A DNA stretch of 64,000 nt from Pontibacter rufus (GCF_015694705.1 NZ_JADQDR010000010.1:62001-126000); one strand, 5' to 3'. Numbered from the stretch's first letter, positions 45,537 through 54,910 are shown. Translations and numbers: made by a program. The notes: generated by a model not told the origin, from the letters alone.

Positions 45537-45968
45537 ATGAAGCTGTTCCGTCAGATTATAGTGCTAACGCTTGCCTTGCTGCTGCTTGTCTCCTCGACAG
45601 GCCTCTCGGTAGGTATGCATATGTGCGGCGGCGAAATCCAGGATCTCAGCTTTTTCGGAAGGGCGGAGAGCTGCGGTATGGAGCAAAAGCAGGATGTGCT
45701 CCCTCCCTGCCACCAGCCAAAAAAGAAGCAGGTAGAAAGTAAGGGCTGCTGCGAAAATCACCAGCTGGTTGTACAGCGTCTGGATGCAGGGGCTGACACT
45801 AAAATTGCCATTCATAAAACACCGGATGTAAAATTCCTTGCCGCTTTTAAAGCGGTCGTTCTTCAGCTGTTCGCTCCAGAAACGGCTACGACACCTGCTT
45901 ACGCTCTTTATACTTCTCCCCCGCTGGCCCGCGATATTCCGGTGCTGGTGCAAGCCTTTCTTATATAA
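45537..45968 (+). CDS. HYC_CC_PP-family small protein
   Basis: A 143-residue Bacteroidota-specific small protein with an N-terminal signal peptide or membrane helix (QIIVLTLALLLLVSSTGLSV). The family's motifs are visible: MHMCGGEIQDLS, then GCCENH with the paired cysteines, and a C-terminal Pro-containing hydrophobic stretch (YALYTSPPLARDIPVLVQAF). Clustered His, Met and Cys suggest metal binding in the periplasm, and the family often precedes CusA-type efflux genes, as here. It is the first gene of the operon. Its exact function is unknown. Confidence 0.85.
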   Translation: MKLFRQIIVLTLALLLLVSSTGLSVGMHMCGGEIQDLSFFGRAESCGMEQKQDVLPPCHQPKKKQVESKGCCENHQLVVQRLDAGADTKIAIHKTPDVKFLAAFKAVVLQLFAPETATTPAYALYTSPPLARDIPVLVQAFLI

Positions 45969-46128
45969 CCTTACAGACCTAAGTGCCGCTGTGGTACGCG
46001 CATGACTGTGGCTATACTTGCCGGCAGTTGGCGTTTGCCATAGTCTATACTTCCCGGCAGGCACTTTCCCCTTTGCTACATTTTCTGTAGCCCGTCCTGT
46101 TTCCTGTAAAGGTTAAATTCTTATTTTC

Positions 46129-47406
46129 ATGATTGAGAAGCTGATTTCTTTTTCGCTGCGCAACCGCGCCCTCGTGCTGCTTGTTGCTGCCGTACTGTTT
46201 GGCTGGGGTGTTTATTCGGTGCAAACCAACAAGGTAGATGCCATCCCGGATCTGTCGGAGAACCAAGTCATCGTTTTTACCGAGTGGATGGGCCGCAGCC
46301 CCCAAATTATCGAAGACCAGATTACCTATCCGTTGGTAACCAACCTGCAGGGCCTGCCCCAGGTAAAGTATGTGCGGGGCACCTCTATGTTCGGCATGAG
46401 TTTTATCTATGTTATTTTTGAAGATGATACGGATGTTTACTGGGCGCGCGAGCGTGTACTGGAGCGCTTAAGTTCTGCCGGTAATATGTTGCCGGAGGGT
46501 GTAACCCCTACCCTTGGTCCCGATGGCACAGGCGTGGGCCACATCCTGTGGTATACTTTGGATGCACCAGACATGGACCTGGGCGAGCAGCGGGCCGTGC
46601 AGGACTGGTACGTAAAATTTGCGCTCCAGAATGTACCGGGCGTAAGCGAGGTGGCTTCGTTCGGCGGTTTCCAGAAACAATACCAGGTTACACTAGACCC
46701 CAATAAGCTGACGTACTACAACCTCACCGTGCCGCAGGTCATCCAGTCTGTCCGGGCCAACAACAACGAGGCGGGTGGGCGCAAGTTCGAGCTTTCCGAT
46801 ATCGGCTACATCATCAAAACTACCGGCTACCTCAAATCAGCTGAGGAGATCGAAAACATTGCCGTGGCCACCAACAATACCATTCCTGTCAGAATAAGAG
46901 ATATCGCCACCGTGCAGATGACCGGCGAGAGCCGCCTGGGCATATTTGATTTAAATGGCGAAGGCGAAGCTGTGGGTGGTATTGTGGTGATGCGCTACGG
47001 CGAAAACGCTGATGAAGTAATCAGCCAGGTAAAAGCCAAAATGGCTGAAGTGGCCAAAGGCCTGCCTGAAGGCGTGAAATTTAACATCGTGTACGACCGC
47101 AGCGGGCTCATCAAAGAATCCATTGATTCCATCAAACACACGCTTATAGAAGAGATGATTGCCGCGGCTGTTATTGTGTTCCTGTTCCTGTTCCACTGGC
47201 GCAGCGCTTTGGTCATACTTATCCAGCTGCCTCTTTCCATTGCCATCGGTTTTATTCTGCTCAATGCATTTGACATCACATCCAACATCATGTCGCTGAC
47301 GGGCATCGCCTTATCTATCGGTGTAATCGTGGACGACGCCATCGTGATGGTCGAGAATTCCTACCGTCATCTGGCAGAGGCGGGTAAGGAGAATATTAAT
47401 GAGTGA
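46129..47406 (+). CDS. cusA: CusA/CzcA heavy-metal RND transporter, N-terminal half (interrupted)
   Basis: A 425-residue N-terminal half of an RND efflux pump. It has TM1 (LRNRALVLLVAAVLFGWGVY), the porter domain with VTPTLGPDGTGVGHILWYTL, and TM2-TM4 ending with the proton-relay segment SIGVIVDDAIVMVENSYRHLAEA. The reading frame then ends in a TGA inside a GAGTGA repeat, exactly where intact homologues continue through a cytosolic loop into TM5. The rest of the protein starts at 47870 in a different frame, so the gene is split by the element at 47401-47860. The insert sits in a variable loop, so two-chain function is possible. Confidence 0.9.
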   Translation: MIEKLISFSLRNRALVLLVAAVLFGWGVYSVQTNKVDAIPDLSENQVIVFTEWMGRSPQIIEDQITYPLVTNLQGLPQVKYVRGTSMFGMSFIYVIFEDDTDVYWARERVLERLSSAGNMLPEGVTPTLGPDGTGVGHILWYTLDAPDMDLGEQRAVQDWYVKFALQNVPGVSEVASFGGFQKQYQVTLDPNKLTYYNLTVPQVIQSVRANNNEAGGRKFELSDIGYIIKTTGYLKSAEEIENIAVATNNTIPVRIRDIATVQMTGESRLGIFDLNGEGEAVGGIVVMRYGENADEVISQVKAKMAEVAKGLPEGVKFNIVYDRSGLIKESIDSIKHTLIEEMIAAAVIVFLFLFHWRSALVILIQLPLSIAIGFILLNAFDITSNIMSLTGIALSIGVIVDDAIVMVENSYRHLAEAGKENINE

Positions 47407-47860
47407 GTGAATGAATGAATGATTGAGTGAATTTTAAAGAATAAGTAAATGAGCGATTTGAATAAAACACCCAAAGAGCAGTTCGTTGAGCAGTTCCGTC
47501 AGCGCACTAAAAAACTGGCACTGGATGTTATCCGGTTTAGCCAGAGTTTACCTAAAACGGAAGAAGCTGTAATAATGAAGCGACAGCTACTCAGATCTGC
47601 TACTTCTGTTGCCGCAAATTACAGAGCCACCTGCCGGGCAAGATCTTCGGCCGAGTTCCACTCAAAAATCAGTATCGTGATTGAAGAAGCAGATGAAACG
47701 CTGTTCTGGCTGGAACTGCTGGAAGAATCCGGAACAACAAGCAAAGTGGCTGTTTCAGAGCTGATGAGAGAAGCAACAGAAATCCTGTCCGTCATGGCTA
47801 AAGCCAGAAAAAATACAAACAGATAAAATTCACTCATTCACGCAATCGCTCATTCAAAAT
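47401..47860 (+). mobile_element. intervening-sequence element inside cusA
   Basis: About 460 bp separating the two cusA halves. Imperfect inverted repeats (47403-47435 and 47825-47857) match at 25 of 33 positions, built from TGAATGA/GAGTGA units, so the transcript could form a long stem enclosing one ORF for a four-helix-bundle protein. This layout matches intervening sequences known from bacterial 23S rRNA genes, which encode the same protein family and are cut out of rRNA by RNase III without ligation. No target duplication is evident. Confidence 0.7.
47449..47826 (+). CDS. four-helix-bundle protein (23S rRNA intervening-sequence/S23 family)
   Basis: A 125-residue basic helical protein with the full family signature: RQRTKKLALDVIRFSQSLPK, QLLRSATSVAANYRATCRAR, SSAEFHSKISIVIEEADETL and FWLELLEES. 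The family is found inside 23S rRNA intervening sequences and is related to the Avd accessory protein of diversity-generating retroelements; it forms pentameric bundles and probably binds nucleic acid. Its frame is the same as the upstream cusA half but several stops intervene. No catalytic residues for transposition are known, so how these elements move is unclear. Confidence 0.93.
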   Translation: MSDLNKTPKEQFVEQFRQRTKKLALDVIRFSQSLPKTEEAVIMKRQLLRSATSVAANYRATCRARSSAEFHSKISIVIEEADETLFWLELLEESGTTSKVAVSELMREATEILSVMAKARKNTNR

Positions 47861-47869
47861 TAGACTGCA

Positions 47870-49768
47870 ATGCAACTAACCAAGCAGCAAAGAATAGAAA
47901 TCATCGAAAAAGCCAGCAAGCAGGTAGGCCCGAGCGTGTTCTGGAGCACGATTATCGTGATCACCTCGTTCCTGCCGGTATTCCTGCTCACAGGTCAGGA
48001 AGGCAAGCTGTTCAGTCCGCTGGCCTGGACGAAGACGTTTATACTTATCGTGGATGCTGTGGTGGCAATAACACTGACACCGGTGCTCATTTCCTTCTTT
48101 CTGAAGGGTAAGTATAAAAACGAGCAGGCCAACCCCATTAACCGCGGCATGGAGCGTGTGTATGGGCCGGTGCTGCGGTGGTGCCTGAACTGGCGCAAAA
48201 CGACCATTGGCCTTAACATCCTGGCCTTGCTGGTAGCCGTCCCGATGCTGTTTAGCCTCGGAACTGAATTCATGCCGCCGCTCAACGAAGGCTCCATCCT
48301 GTTTATGCCCGTTACCCTGCCCGATGTGTCCAACGCCGAAATAAAGCGCATTCTGCAGGTGCAGGATAAAATCATCAAATCTACGCCGGAGGTTAAAAGC
48401 GTGCTGGGGAAAGCGGGCCGTGCCAGCACTGCGACCGACAACTCACCGCTAAGTATGATTGAAACCATCATCCAGCTGAAGCCACGGGAAGAATGGCGCG
48501 AAGGTATCACGAAGGAGGATATTGTGGAGGAGCTCAACAGCAAGTTGCAGATCCCGGGTGTGGTCAATGGCTGGACACAACCAATCATCAACCGCATCAA
48601 TATGCTTTCTACAGGTATACGCACCGATGTAGGCGTGAAAGTATACGGGCAGAACCTGGATTCCATTTATGCAGTGTCGGAGCGCGTGAAGGAAGCCCTG
48701 GAAACTGTGCCGGGCGTAAAGGACCTGTACGTGGACCCGATTACGGGCGGGAAATACCTGGAGATAGACATCAACCGCGAAACGCTGGGCCGGTATGGTC
48801 TGACGGTGGATGATGTGAACATGGTGGTAGAATCTGCCCTGGGAGGCAACCCCATCGGCAATACCATCGAAGGCCGCCGGCGCTTCTCCATCAATGTGCG
48901 CCTGGCACAGGAATATCGCAACAGCGTGGAGCGCATCAAACGCATTCCGATCCAGACTGCCTCCGCCGGCACCATACCGCTGTCGTCGGTAGCGACCATT
49001 CGTTTCACCGACGGGCCGCCAATGATCAACTCCGAGAATGCACAGCTGCGGGGCGCGGTGCTCTTCAACGTGCGCGGCCGCGACATGGGCAGCACGGTGC
49101 AGGAAGCCATGGAGAAAATTAATCAAGAAGTAACAGGCATTCCGCAGGGTTATTACCTGGAGTGGAGCGGGCAGTGGGAAAACCAGGTGCGGGCTACCAA
49201 AACACTGCAAATCATCATCCCGCTGGTACTGCTTATCATTCTTTTGATTCTGTATCTTTCTTTTAAATCCTTGAAAGAGGCTTTGCTGAACCTGATAACC
49301 ATTCCGTTTGCGCTGGTGGGCGGCGTGTACATTGTGTACTTCTATGGCGTGAACCTGTCGGTAGCAGTAGCAGTGGGCTTTATTGCGCTCTTCGGGCTGG
49401 CGATTGAAACGGCCATGGTGATGGTGGTATACCTGAACGAGGCCATGGGCGAACTGGTAAAGCTGAAAGGCAACAGCCGCGAAACCATCAGCAAGCAGGA
49501 CATCCGTGATTATGTATTTATGGGAGCGGCCAAACGCCTGCGTCCCAAAATCATGACGGTTTCCGTAGCCCTGTTCGGCCTGATACCGGTACTCTGGGCA
49601 ACGGGCGTGGGGTCTGACGTGATGCTGCCTATTGTACTGCCTATGATTGGAGGCGTCTTTACCTCCTCTATTCACATCCTGCTGGTAACGCCGGTGGTGT
49701 TTATGATGGCGAAAGAATACGAGTTAAGAAAACACGGTAAACTGGAAATCTACGATGTCAAGCATTAA
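47870..49768 (+). CDS. cusA: CusA/CzcA heavy-metal RND transporter, C-terminal half (interrupted)
   Basis: A 632-residue C-terminal half of the same pump. It begins in the cytosolic loop (QQRIEIIEKASKQVGPSVFW), then TM5-TM6 (IIVITSFLPVFLLTGQEGKLF), the second porter domain (ALGTEFMPPLNEGSILFMPV-type motif) and TM8-TM12 with LFGLAIETAMVMVVYLNEAM. The ATG at 47870 is 10 bases beyond the inserted element and out of frame with the N-terminal half. A TAG lies three codons upstream in this frame, so translation must start here. Together the halves total 1057 residues, normal for CusA. It overlaps the TolC gene by 14 bases. Confidence 0.9.
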   Translation: MQLTKQQRIEIIEKASKQVGPSVFWSTIIVITSFLPVFLLTGQEGKLFSPLAWTKTFILIVDAVVAITLTPVLISFFLKGKYKNEQANPINRGMERVYGPVLRWCLNWRKTTIGLNILALLVAVPMLFSLGTEFMPPLNEGSILFMPVTLPDVSNAEIKRILQVQDKIIKSTPEVKSVLGKAGRASTATDNSPLSMIETIIQLKPREEWREGITKEDIVEELNSKLQIPGVVNGWTQPIINRINMLSTGIRTDVGVKVYGQNLDSIYAVSERVKEALETVPGVKDLYVDPITGGKYLEIDINRETLGRYGLTVDDVNMVVESALGGNPIGNTIEGRRRFSINVRLAQEYRNSVERIKRIPIQTASAGTIPLSSVATIRFTDGPPMINSENAQLRGAVLFNVRGRDMGSTVQEAMEKINQEVTGIPQGYYLEWSGQWENQVRATKTLQIIIPLVLLIILLILYLSFKSLKEALLNLITIPFALVGGVYIVYFYGVNLSVAVAVGFIALFGLAIETAMVMVVYLNEAMGELVKLKGNSRETISKQDIRDYVFMGAAKRLRPKIMTVSVALFGLIPVLWATGVGSDVMLPIVLPMIGGVFTSSIHILLVTPVVFMMAKEYELRKHGKLEIYDVKH

Positions 49769-51059
49769 GAAACCTACTTTTATACTTTCTCTCTTGAAAA
49801 GGAAATGGGGAGTTTACACGGCCGCCTTTGCTGTATTGGCACTGCTGTGGTGTACCCCTGCTCTGGCCCAGCAACAGCCAGCGATGACCTTGGACAGCGT
49901 ACTACAGAAAATCAGCAGCAATAACCCGATGCTGCAGGAGTACGACTACCGCGCCCGGGCCATGAATGCCTATGCCGAAGGCGCTAAAAGTATGATGGCT
50001 CCCATGGTAGGCGCAGGTGTGTTCCAGGCGCCTTACCCGGGCGGGGAAGTGATGGAACCTGCAAACAAAGGCATGCTGATGTTGTCTGCCGAGCAGGACA
50101 TCCCCAACCCTGCCAGGCTGCGCGCCAAGGAAAAGTATATGAAATCCAAAGCGGCCATCGAAAATGCAGGCAGGGACGTGGCTTTTAACGAACTCCGCGC
50201 GCAGGCAAAAGCAGCTTACTATACCTGGGTGGTGCTGGAGAAGAAAATGGCAGTGCTGAAGGACAATGAGCGCATTATGGCTTACATGCTGAAGCTGGCG
50301 AAAATCCGGTACCCCTACAGCCAGGGCAACCTGGGCAGCGTGTATAAAGCAGAAGCAAAATTGCACGAAGTGGAAAACATGCAGCTGATGACGGCCAGCC
50401 AGATTGCACAGCAGAATGTGCAGCTCAACATGCTGATGAACCAGCCACAGGACAGCCGTTTTCAGGTTGATACGCTGGTGGAGGTGCCTGCTAATATCCT
50501 GCTGCCTGCCGATACGGCTTTCCTGGGTAGCGTGCGGAGCGATGTACGCCAGCTGGACAGGACCATCGAAGCGATGCGGCTGAACACGGAACTGGAGCAA
50601 ATGGAGCGAAAGCCTGACTTCCGCTTACGTTTCGACCACATGATACCCGGCAGCAACATGATGCCCAGCCAGTTCACCGCAATGGCCATGGTATCCATCC
50701 CCATTGCACCCTGGGCCTCAAAAATGTATAAAGCCAACACGAAGGGCATGAACCTGGAAATTGCAGGTATGCAGAAAGAGCGCGAAAGTATGCTGAACGA
50801 GGCGCAAAGTATGGTGCGCAGCATGGCGCTGGAACTAAACGCCAAACGCGAACAGGTAGAGAACTACCGAACCAAAATCATCCCTGCCCTGCAGAAAAAT
50901 TACGATGTAACCATGCTGGCCTACGAGCAGAACAGTGCTGAGCTGCCCCTGGTAATTGATGCCTGGGAAGCCCTGAATATGGCCCAGATGGAGTACCTGA
51001 ACAACCTGCAGGAGTTATACTTAATGGTAGTAAGTTATGAGAAAGAAATTGAGAAGTAA
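49755..51059 (+). CDS. TolC-family outer-membrane efflux protein (CusC-type)
   Basis: A 434-residue outer-membrane channel subunit. After a signal peptide (residues ~18-38, ending PALAQQQ), the sequence is a long helical array with two related halves ([20 protein letters not shown] and the later [24 protein letters not shown]), as in TolC-type efflux channels. It is Met-rich ([41 protein letters not shown]), which may suit copper or silver. It overlaps the cusA end by 14 bases and the first adaptor by 23 bases, so the tripartite pump genes are translationally coupled. Confidence 0.92.
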   Translation: MSSIKKPTFILSLLKRKWGVYTAAFAVLALLWCTPALAQQQPAMTLDSVLQKISSNNPMLQEYDYRARAMNAYAEGAKSMMAPMVGAGVFQAPYPGGEVMEPANKGMLMLSAEQDIPNPARLRAKEKYMKSKAAIENAGRDVAFNELRAQAKAAYYTWVVLEKKMAVLKDNERIMAYMLKLAKIRYPYSQGNLGSVYKAEAKLHEVENMQLMTASQIAQQNVQLNMLMNQPQDSRFQVDTLVEVPANILLPADTAFLGSVRSDVRQLDRTIEAMRLNTELEQMERKPDFRLRFDHMIPGSNMMPSQFTAMAMVSIPIAPWASKMYKANTKGMNLEIAGMQKERESMLNEAQSMVRSMALELNAKREQVENYRTKIIPALQKNYDVTMLAYEQNSAELPLVIDAWEALNMAQMEYLNNLQELYLMVVSYEKEIEK

Positions 51060-52362
51060 TATCCTGTACCTGTTGGCTTTTCTGTTGCTGGTTAACCTGG
51101 CAGCCTGCGGCCATGAAGACGAACATGCAGCCGGAGAAAAGACAACTTATACTTGTCCGATGCACCCGGAAATTGTACGCGACGCGCCCGGCTCCTGCCC
51201 TGTCTGCGGCATGGACCTGGTGCCTGTTTCTCCACCTGCCGGCAACGACGCATCTGCTGTCACCGAAGATTTGGATTTTCTGCTGAAGCCCGCAAGCAAC
51301 AGCATTATTTCCTCGGTGGCCACTACCCGCCCCGAACAGAAAGCAGTAGAATCGGCGGTAGAAATGGAAGGCATCATCACCTACGATCCCCGCAGTGTTT
51401 ATACGATTCCGGCACGCGTGTCCGGACGTATCGAGCAGCTGTACATGAAGTATAATTTTCAGCCGGTAAGTAAAGGTCAAAAGCTACTGGAGATCTACAG
51501 CCCCGAACTGATAACGGCACAACAGGAACTGCTATACCTCGTGCAGTCGGCTCCGGAGGACAAGCAACTTATCGAGGCTTCAAAACAAAAGCTGCGTTTA
51601 CTGGGCGCTACCGAGGCACAGATCAGGCAACTCATCCGCTCAGGGAAAGCTGATTATACTTTCGCCATTTACAGCCCTTACAACGGCTATGCCATCGGTC
51701 TTAATACTACTCCTGCCGCACCCGGCCTGCCGGGAGTTTCTACCCCATCGGTTGGTGGCATGGGCAGCATGGAGAGCAGCTCCGGCAGCACTGCGCCAGT
51801 TTCCGCAGCAACAGCTACGGGCCAGGATATACAGCTGCGCGAAGGCATGTACGTAAGCACAGGCCAATCCCTGCTGCAGGTTGTCAATCCAAACCAGCTC
51901 TGGGCGGAGTTCAACATACCGGCGGGACGGATAAGTGCCATCGCAAAGGGAACCGCTGTTGAGATTACGTTTCCGCAATTGCCGGATCAGAAGCTACAGG
52001 CAAAAGTGGATTTTCTGCAGCCCTTTTACCAGGAGGGCGAGAATTTCGCCAAAGTGCGGGTACTCCTGCCAGGTAACCAAAAGGCAGCCATGGTGGGGCA
52101 ACTGGTAAGCGCCAAAGCCAGTTATACTACGGCCCCGTCGCTGTGGGTACCCAAAGCGGCTGTGCTGGACATCGGCGCCAGATCCGTTGCTTTCAGGAAA
52201 CAGAACGGCGTGTTTGAGCCGGTAGCTGTTACTGTCGGCACCACAACAGGAAACGAGACGCAGTTGATGGAAGGGCTGCAGCAGGGGGATGTCATTGCCG
52301 CCAACGCGCAGTTCCTGGTGGACAGTGAAAGCTTTATCAAACTTAAAAAAACAAGCTTATGA
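51037..52362 (+). CDS. RND efflux periplasmic adaptor with heavy-metal-binding domain (CusB-type), first copy
   Basis: A 441-residue membrane fusion protein. The N-terminus is a lipoprotein signal ([13 protein letters not shown]), then a short metal-binding domain [20 protein letters not shown] with the conserved Cys/Met/His. The barrel-sandwich and helical-hairpin adaptor domains follow ([33 protein letters not shown]), with a Gly/Ser-rich insert ([14 protein letters not shown], residues ~240-255). It should link CusA with the TolC channel and pass copper or silver to the pump. It overlaps the TolC gene by 23 bases and the second adaptor by 4 (ATGA). Confidence 0.93.
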   Translation: MRKKLRSNILYLLAFLLLVNLAACGHEDEHAAGEKTTYTCPMHPEIVRDAPGSCPVCGMDLVPVSPPAGNDASAVTEDLDFLLKPASNSIISSVATTRPEQKAVESAVEMEGIITYDPRSVYTIPARVSGRIEQLYMKYNFQPVSKGQKLLEIYSPELITAQQELLYLVQSAPEDKQLIEASKQKLRLLGATEAQIRQLIRSGKADYTFAIYSPYNGYAIGLNTTPAAPGLPGVSTPSVGGMGSMESSSGSTAPVSAATATGQDIQLREGMYVSTGQSLLQVVNPNQLWAEFNIPAGRISAIAKGTAVEITFPQLPDQKLQAKVDFLQPFYQEGENFAKVRVLLPGNQKAAMVGQLVSAKASYTTAPSLWVPKAAVLDIGARSVAFRKQNGVFEPVAVTVGTTTGNETQLMEGLQQGDVIAANAQFLVDSESFIKLKKTSL

Positions 52363-53567
52363 GAAGATGGATCATATACCTGCTGCTGCTGATCTTTGTG
52401 GCTGCAGGCGCTGTGGCCTGCAAAGAGCAAGTGCATGAAGAAGCGCATGCTGCCAGCGAAACGACTTATACCTGCCCGATGCATCCGCAGATTGTGCAAA
52501 GCCAGCCGGGTTCCTGCCCCATCTGCGGCATGGACCTGGTGCCTGTCTCCCAACAGGGCAGCAAGGATGGGGCACTGATGCTGAGCGATCGCCAGATGGC
52601 GCTGGGCAATATAAAGGTAAGCCCCGCCGGGGGTGGTTCCGTAGGCAGCAACACGATTCTGACGGGAAGGCTGGCGCTCGATCAGACGCAGACGGAGGTA
52701 ATCAGTAGCCGCGCCGCCGGCCGGGTGGAAAGACTCTACATCAAAGAAACTGGGAAAACCGTGAAAAAGGGGCAGCCGCTTTATGAGTTGTACAGTGAAC
52801 AGCTCCTGACCCTGCAGCGCGAATACCTGCTGGCCCTGGCACAAAACCGGGAGCTCGGGAGCGAGAACCCGCGCTTTGCCTCTATCCTGGAGGCAGCTCG
52901 AAAGAAGCTCCTGCTCTATGGACTTTCAGAAGCTCAAATTAACAAGCTGGCAAAAAGCGGCCGCATGGATGCGCGCGTTACCTTTCTGGCACCCGAATCC
53001 GGTGTGGTAACGGAAATTGCGGCCGCCGAAGGCCAGTATATAGCTGAGGGGAACGTGCTGTACAGGTTAGCAAAACTGGGCACCATCTGGGTAGAAGCAG
53101 AACTCTATCCACAGGAGATTGTTGAGGTAAGCACGGGTGATCCGATACGTGTTGTGGTGCAGGGCTTTGCGCAGGAACCGGTTGCTGCGAAGGTTGCTTT
53201 TCTCAGTCCCGAGCTCCGGGCCGGAAGCCAGGTAGCGCTGCTGCGCGCAGAACTGCCCAACAAAGAGGGGCTGTACCTGCCCGGCATGCAGGCAGAAGTT
53301 ATACTTCCGGGAGCAGATAGCGCTGCTTTAACTATCCCGGCTGATGCCGTAATCCGCGAAGAGCAGGGCAGCCATGTATGGGTACAGACCGGCGAGAACA
53401 CCTTTGAACCGCGCATGATAACACTGGGCGAAGTAAGCGCCGACCGCGTGGCTATACTTACCGGCCTGAAAGCAGGCGATAAAGTAGTAACTTCCGGCGC
53501 TTACCTGCTCTACAGCGAGTATAAACTCAAAAAAGGCAGCAGCCCGATGGCAGGAATGAAAATGTAG
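52359..53567 (+). CDS. RND efflux periplasmic adaptor with heavy-metal-binding domain (CusB-type), second copy
   Basis: A 402-residue adaptor homologous to the gene before it, but without the Gly/Ser-rich insert. The lipoprotein signal ([13 protein letters not shown]) leads into a nearly identical metal-binding domain ([20 protein letters not shown], then CGMDLVPVS). The adaptor domains follow ([49 protein letters not shown]). The start overlaps the first adaptor by ATGA. Two different adaptors in one pump operon suggest a heteromeric adaptor ring or a duplicate that specialises in metal capture. It is followed by a 43-residue membrane protein. Confidence 0.93.
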   Translation: MRRWIIYLLLLIFVAAGAVACKEQVHEEAHAASETTYTCPMHPQIVQSQPGSCPICGMDLVPVSQQGSKDGALMLSDRQMALGNIKVSPAGGGSVGSNTILTGRLALDQTQTEVISSRAAGRVERLYIKETGKTVKKGQPLYELYSEQLLTLQREYLLALAQNRELGSENPRFASILEAARKKLLLYGLSEAQINKLAKSGRMDARVTFLAPESGVVTEIAAAEGQYIAEGNVLYRLAKLGTIWVEAELYPQEIVEVSTGDPIRVVVQGFAQEPVAAKVAFLSPELRAGSQVALLRAELPNKEGLYLPGMQAEVILPGADSAALTIPADAVIREEQGSHVWVQTGENTFEPRMITLGEVSADRVAILTGLKAGDKVVTSGAYLLYSEYKLKKGSSPMAGMKM

Positions 53568-53572
53568 AAAAG

Positions 53573-53704
53573 ATGAAAGACTGTTGTAAAATAGAGCCTG
53601 ACGAACCGCCCAGACACAATTATAAAAAATGGGCAAAGCTGGCAATTTACCTCATCGTAGGTATGCTGATTGCCTTTGTATTTGTAAATCAATTAAATCA
53701 TTAA
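53573..53704 (+). CDS. 43-residue single-pass membrane protein
   Basis: A short ORF 5 bases after the second adaptor and 17 bases before the DUF3347 gene. It has an N-terminal Cys pair (MKDCCKIEPDEPPRHNYK), a basic patch and one hydrophobic helix (LAIYLIVGMLIAFVFV). Its position in the operon, tight spacing and coding-like composition support expression. The vicinal cysteines could bind a soft metal or anchor to the pump. I know no named family; a role is inferred only from place. Confidence 0.65.
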   Translation: MKDCCKIEPDEPPRHNYKKWAKLAIYLIVGMLIAFVFVNQLNH

Positions 53705-53721
53705 AATAAATTAACATTAAC

Positions 53722-54366
53722 ATGACTTTAAGATCAATCCAGCGTATCACCATCACTGGCGCCTTAGTGGCTGCCTTTTCTTTCACAGCCTGCACCGAAA
53801 AACAGCAGGAAAGCGCCGACACAGCACAGGAACAACATCAGGCGATGAACCACGAGGCCATGAGCCCGGAAAGTACGACGCATAATACAGTTGCGGACGC
53901 TCCTGATTATGCCGCTGCAGCCGATCCCATCAAGCAGCAGGTGGCACAGCTTCTGGGCAGCTACCTGAAGTTAAAAGATGCTTTGGTAGCCACCGATCCG
54001 CAGGTAGCGAAAACGGAGGCACAGGCTGTATTAACAGCTGCCGGAAATGTTGACGTGGCCGGCCTGACAGCCGAGCAACAGCAGTTTGCAACAGAGAAGC
54101 TTGAAAAGATAAAACAAAGTGCCTCCGGAATTGCCGGTGCAGCCGATGTAGCTGTGCAGCGCAATCACTTTGAGGCACTCTCTGAAGCTACGTTTACCCT
54201 GGCAAAAGCGTTTGATGCTACCAGCGAGACGTTATACTATCAGTTCTGCCCGATGGCCAACAACAACGAAGGCGGCTATTGGGTAAGCGCTGAAAAGGAA
54301 ATCCGCAATCCATACATGGGCGAGGCCATGCTAACCTGCGGCAGTACAGAAGAAGTACTTAACTAG
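53722..54366 (+). CDS. DUF3347-family metal-binding lipoprotein
   Basis: A 214-residue lipoprotein (lipobox FSFTAC). A Met/His-rich linker (EQHQAMNHEAMSPES) precedes the DUF3347 domain (IKQQVAQLLGSYLKLKDALV and later). The C-terminus has the family signature YYQFCPMANNNEGGYWVSAE and the terminal cysteine in GEAMLTCGS; the CPM and Met/His residues probably bind copper or silver. The family is usually encoded next to Cus-type efflux genes, where it may act as a periplasmic metal chaperone comparable to CusF. It is the last gene of the operon. Confidence 0.9.
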   Translation: MTLRSIQRITITGALVAAFSFTACTEKQQESADTAQEQHQAMNHEAMSPESTTHNTVADAPDYAAAADPIKQQVAQLLGSYLKLKDALVATDPQVAKTEAQAVLTAAGNVDVAGLTAEQQQFATEKLEKIKQSASGIAGAADVAVQRNHFEALSEATFTLAKAFDATSETLYYQFCPMANNNEGGYWVSAEKEIRNPYMGEAMLTCGSTEEVLN

Positions 54367-54459
54367 CAAATAGCGGGATTGCCGGTGCGGCTGATTTGCC
54401 CATCATCCCGGAACAGGGCTGTTTCATAGTATTTTCAGCTACGCTATTTAGCTTAAGGG

Positions 54460-54479
54460 CGCGAGCCTGCGGGCTCGCG
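54460..54479. repeat. GC-rich hairpin CGCGAGCC/GGCTCGCG
   Basis: An 8-bp perfect stem around the loop TGCG, in an otherwise AT-rich spacer. Short GC-rich palindromes like this are frequent in Bacteroidota spacers in my experience; no T-run follows, so it is not an obvious terminator. Confidence 0.45.
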
Positions 54480-54545
54480 TTCCCTACTACATTATAAAGT
54501 ATAATCAGCTATTAAGCGCGCTTGAACCTGTATCAAGCAATTATA

Positions 54546-54586
54546 AATAGCTGCTGCGTTTGCCGGAGGTATACGCAGCAGCTATT
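54546..54586 (+). terminator. terminator of the metal-efflux operon
   Basis: A perfect 14-bp stem (54546-54559 with 54573-54586, AATAGCTGCTGCGT and its complement) around a 13-base loop, followed by TTTATTTAA. It lies 180 bases after the DUF3347 stop. Confidence 0.75.
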
Positions 54587-54598
54587 TTATTTAACCCA

Positions 54599-54740
54599 GG
54601 TTGCGATTTACAGAAAATGAGTTCATATCTGATACTGTAAACCTACCCCTAACTCCTCCGGGGAGGGAATTTTAGTTACTCTTGCAGAAATTCCCCTCTT
54701 GGGAGGGGCTAGGGTTTCAACACCGCTGATAAATCGCAGC
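54599..54740. repeat. MITE-like interspersed repeat, copy A
   Basis: Ends TTGCGATTTACAG (54601-54613) and CTGATAAATCGCAG (54726-54739) are inverted. The interior contains CCTCCGGGGAGGGAATTTT and, inverted, TTCCCCTCTTGGGAGGGGCT. It aligns with the reverse complement of copy B at 63014-63127 but carries about 50 extra bases that look like a second, inverted core. It fills most of the gap before the TonB receptor; nothing else is recognised there except the -7 element at 54911. Confidence 0.75.
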
Positions 54741-54910
54741 TATTTTATTTATACTTATACTGCATCCGGTGAAATCCCTACGGAGCTGTGTATTCATTCA
54801 CCTTCCCTTTCAGTAAGAAAGCAAAGATTTCTGGCAACATGTAAATAAAGCCGCTTCTGTAATCTTATTTGTTGATACAAACATTTTCATACGTTATCCT
54901 GTTTCCTGGG

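Noticed and set aside
47449..47826. Diversity-generating retroelement (Avd homologue)
   Set aside because: No reverse transcriptase gene, template repeat or variable repeat is present near the four-helix-bundle ORF.
46129..49768. Sequencing error as the cause of the cusA split
   Set aside because: The interruption is a 460-bp block with its own conserved ORF and flanking inverted repeats, not a single-base frameshift.
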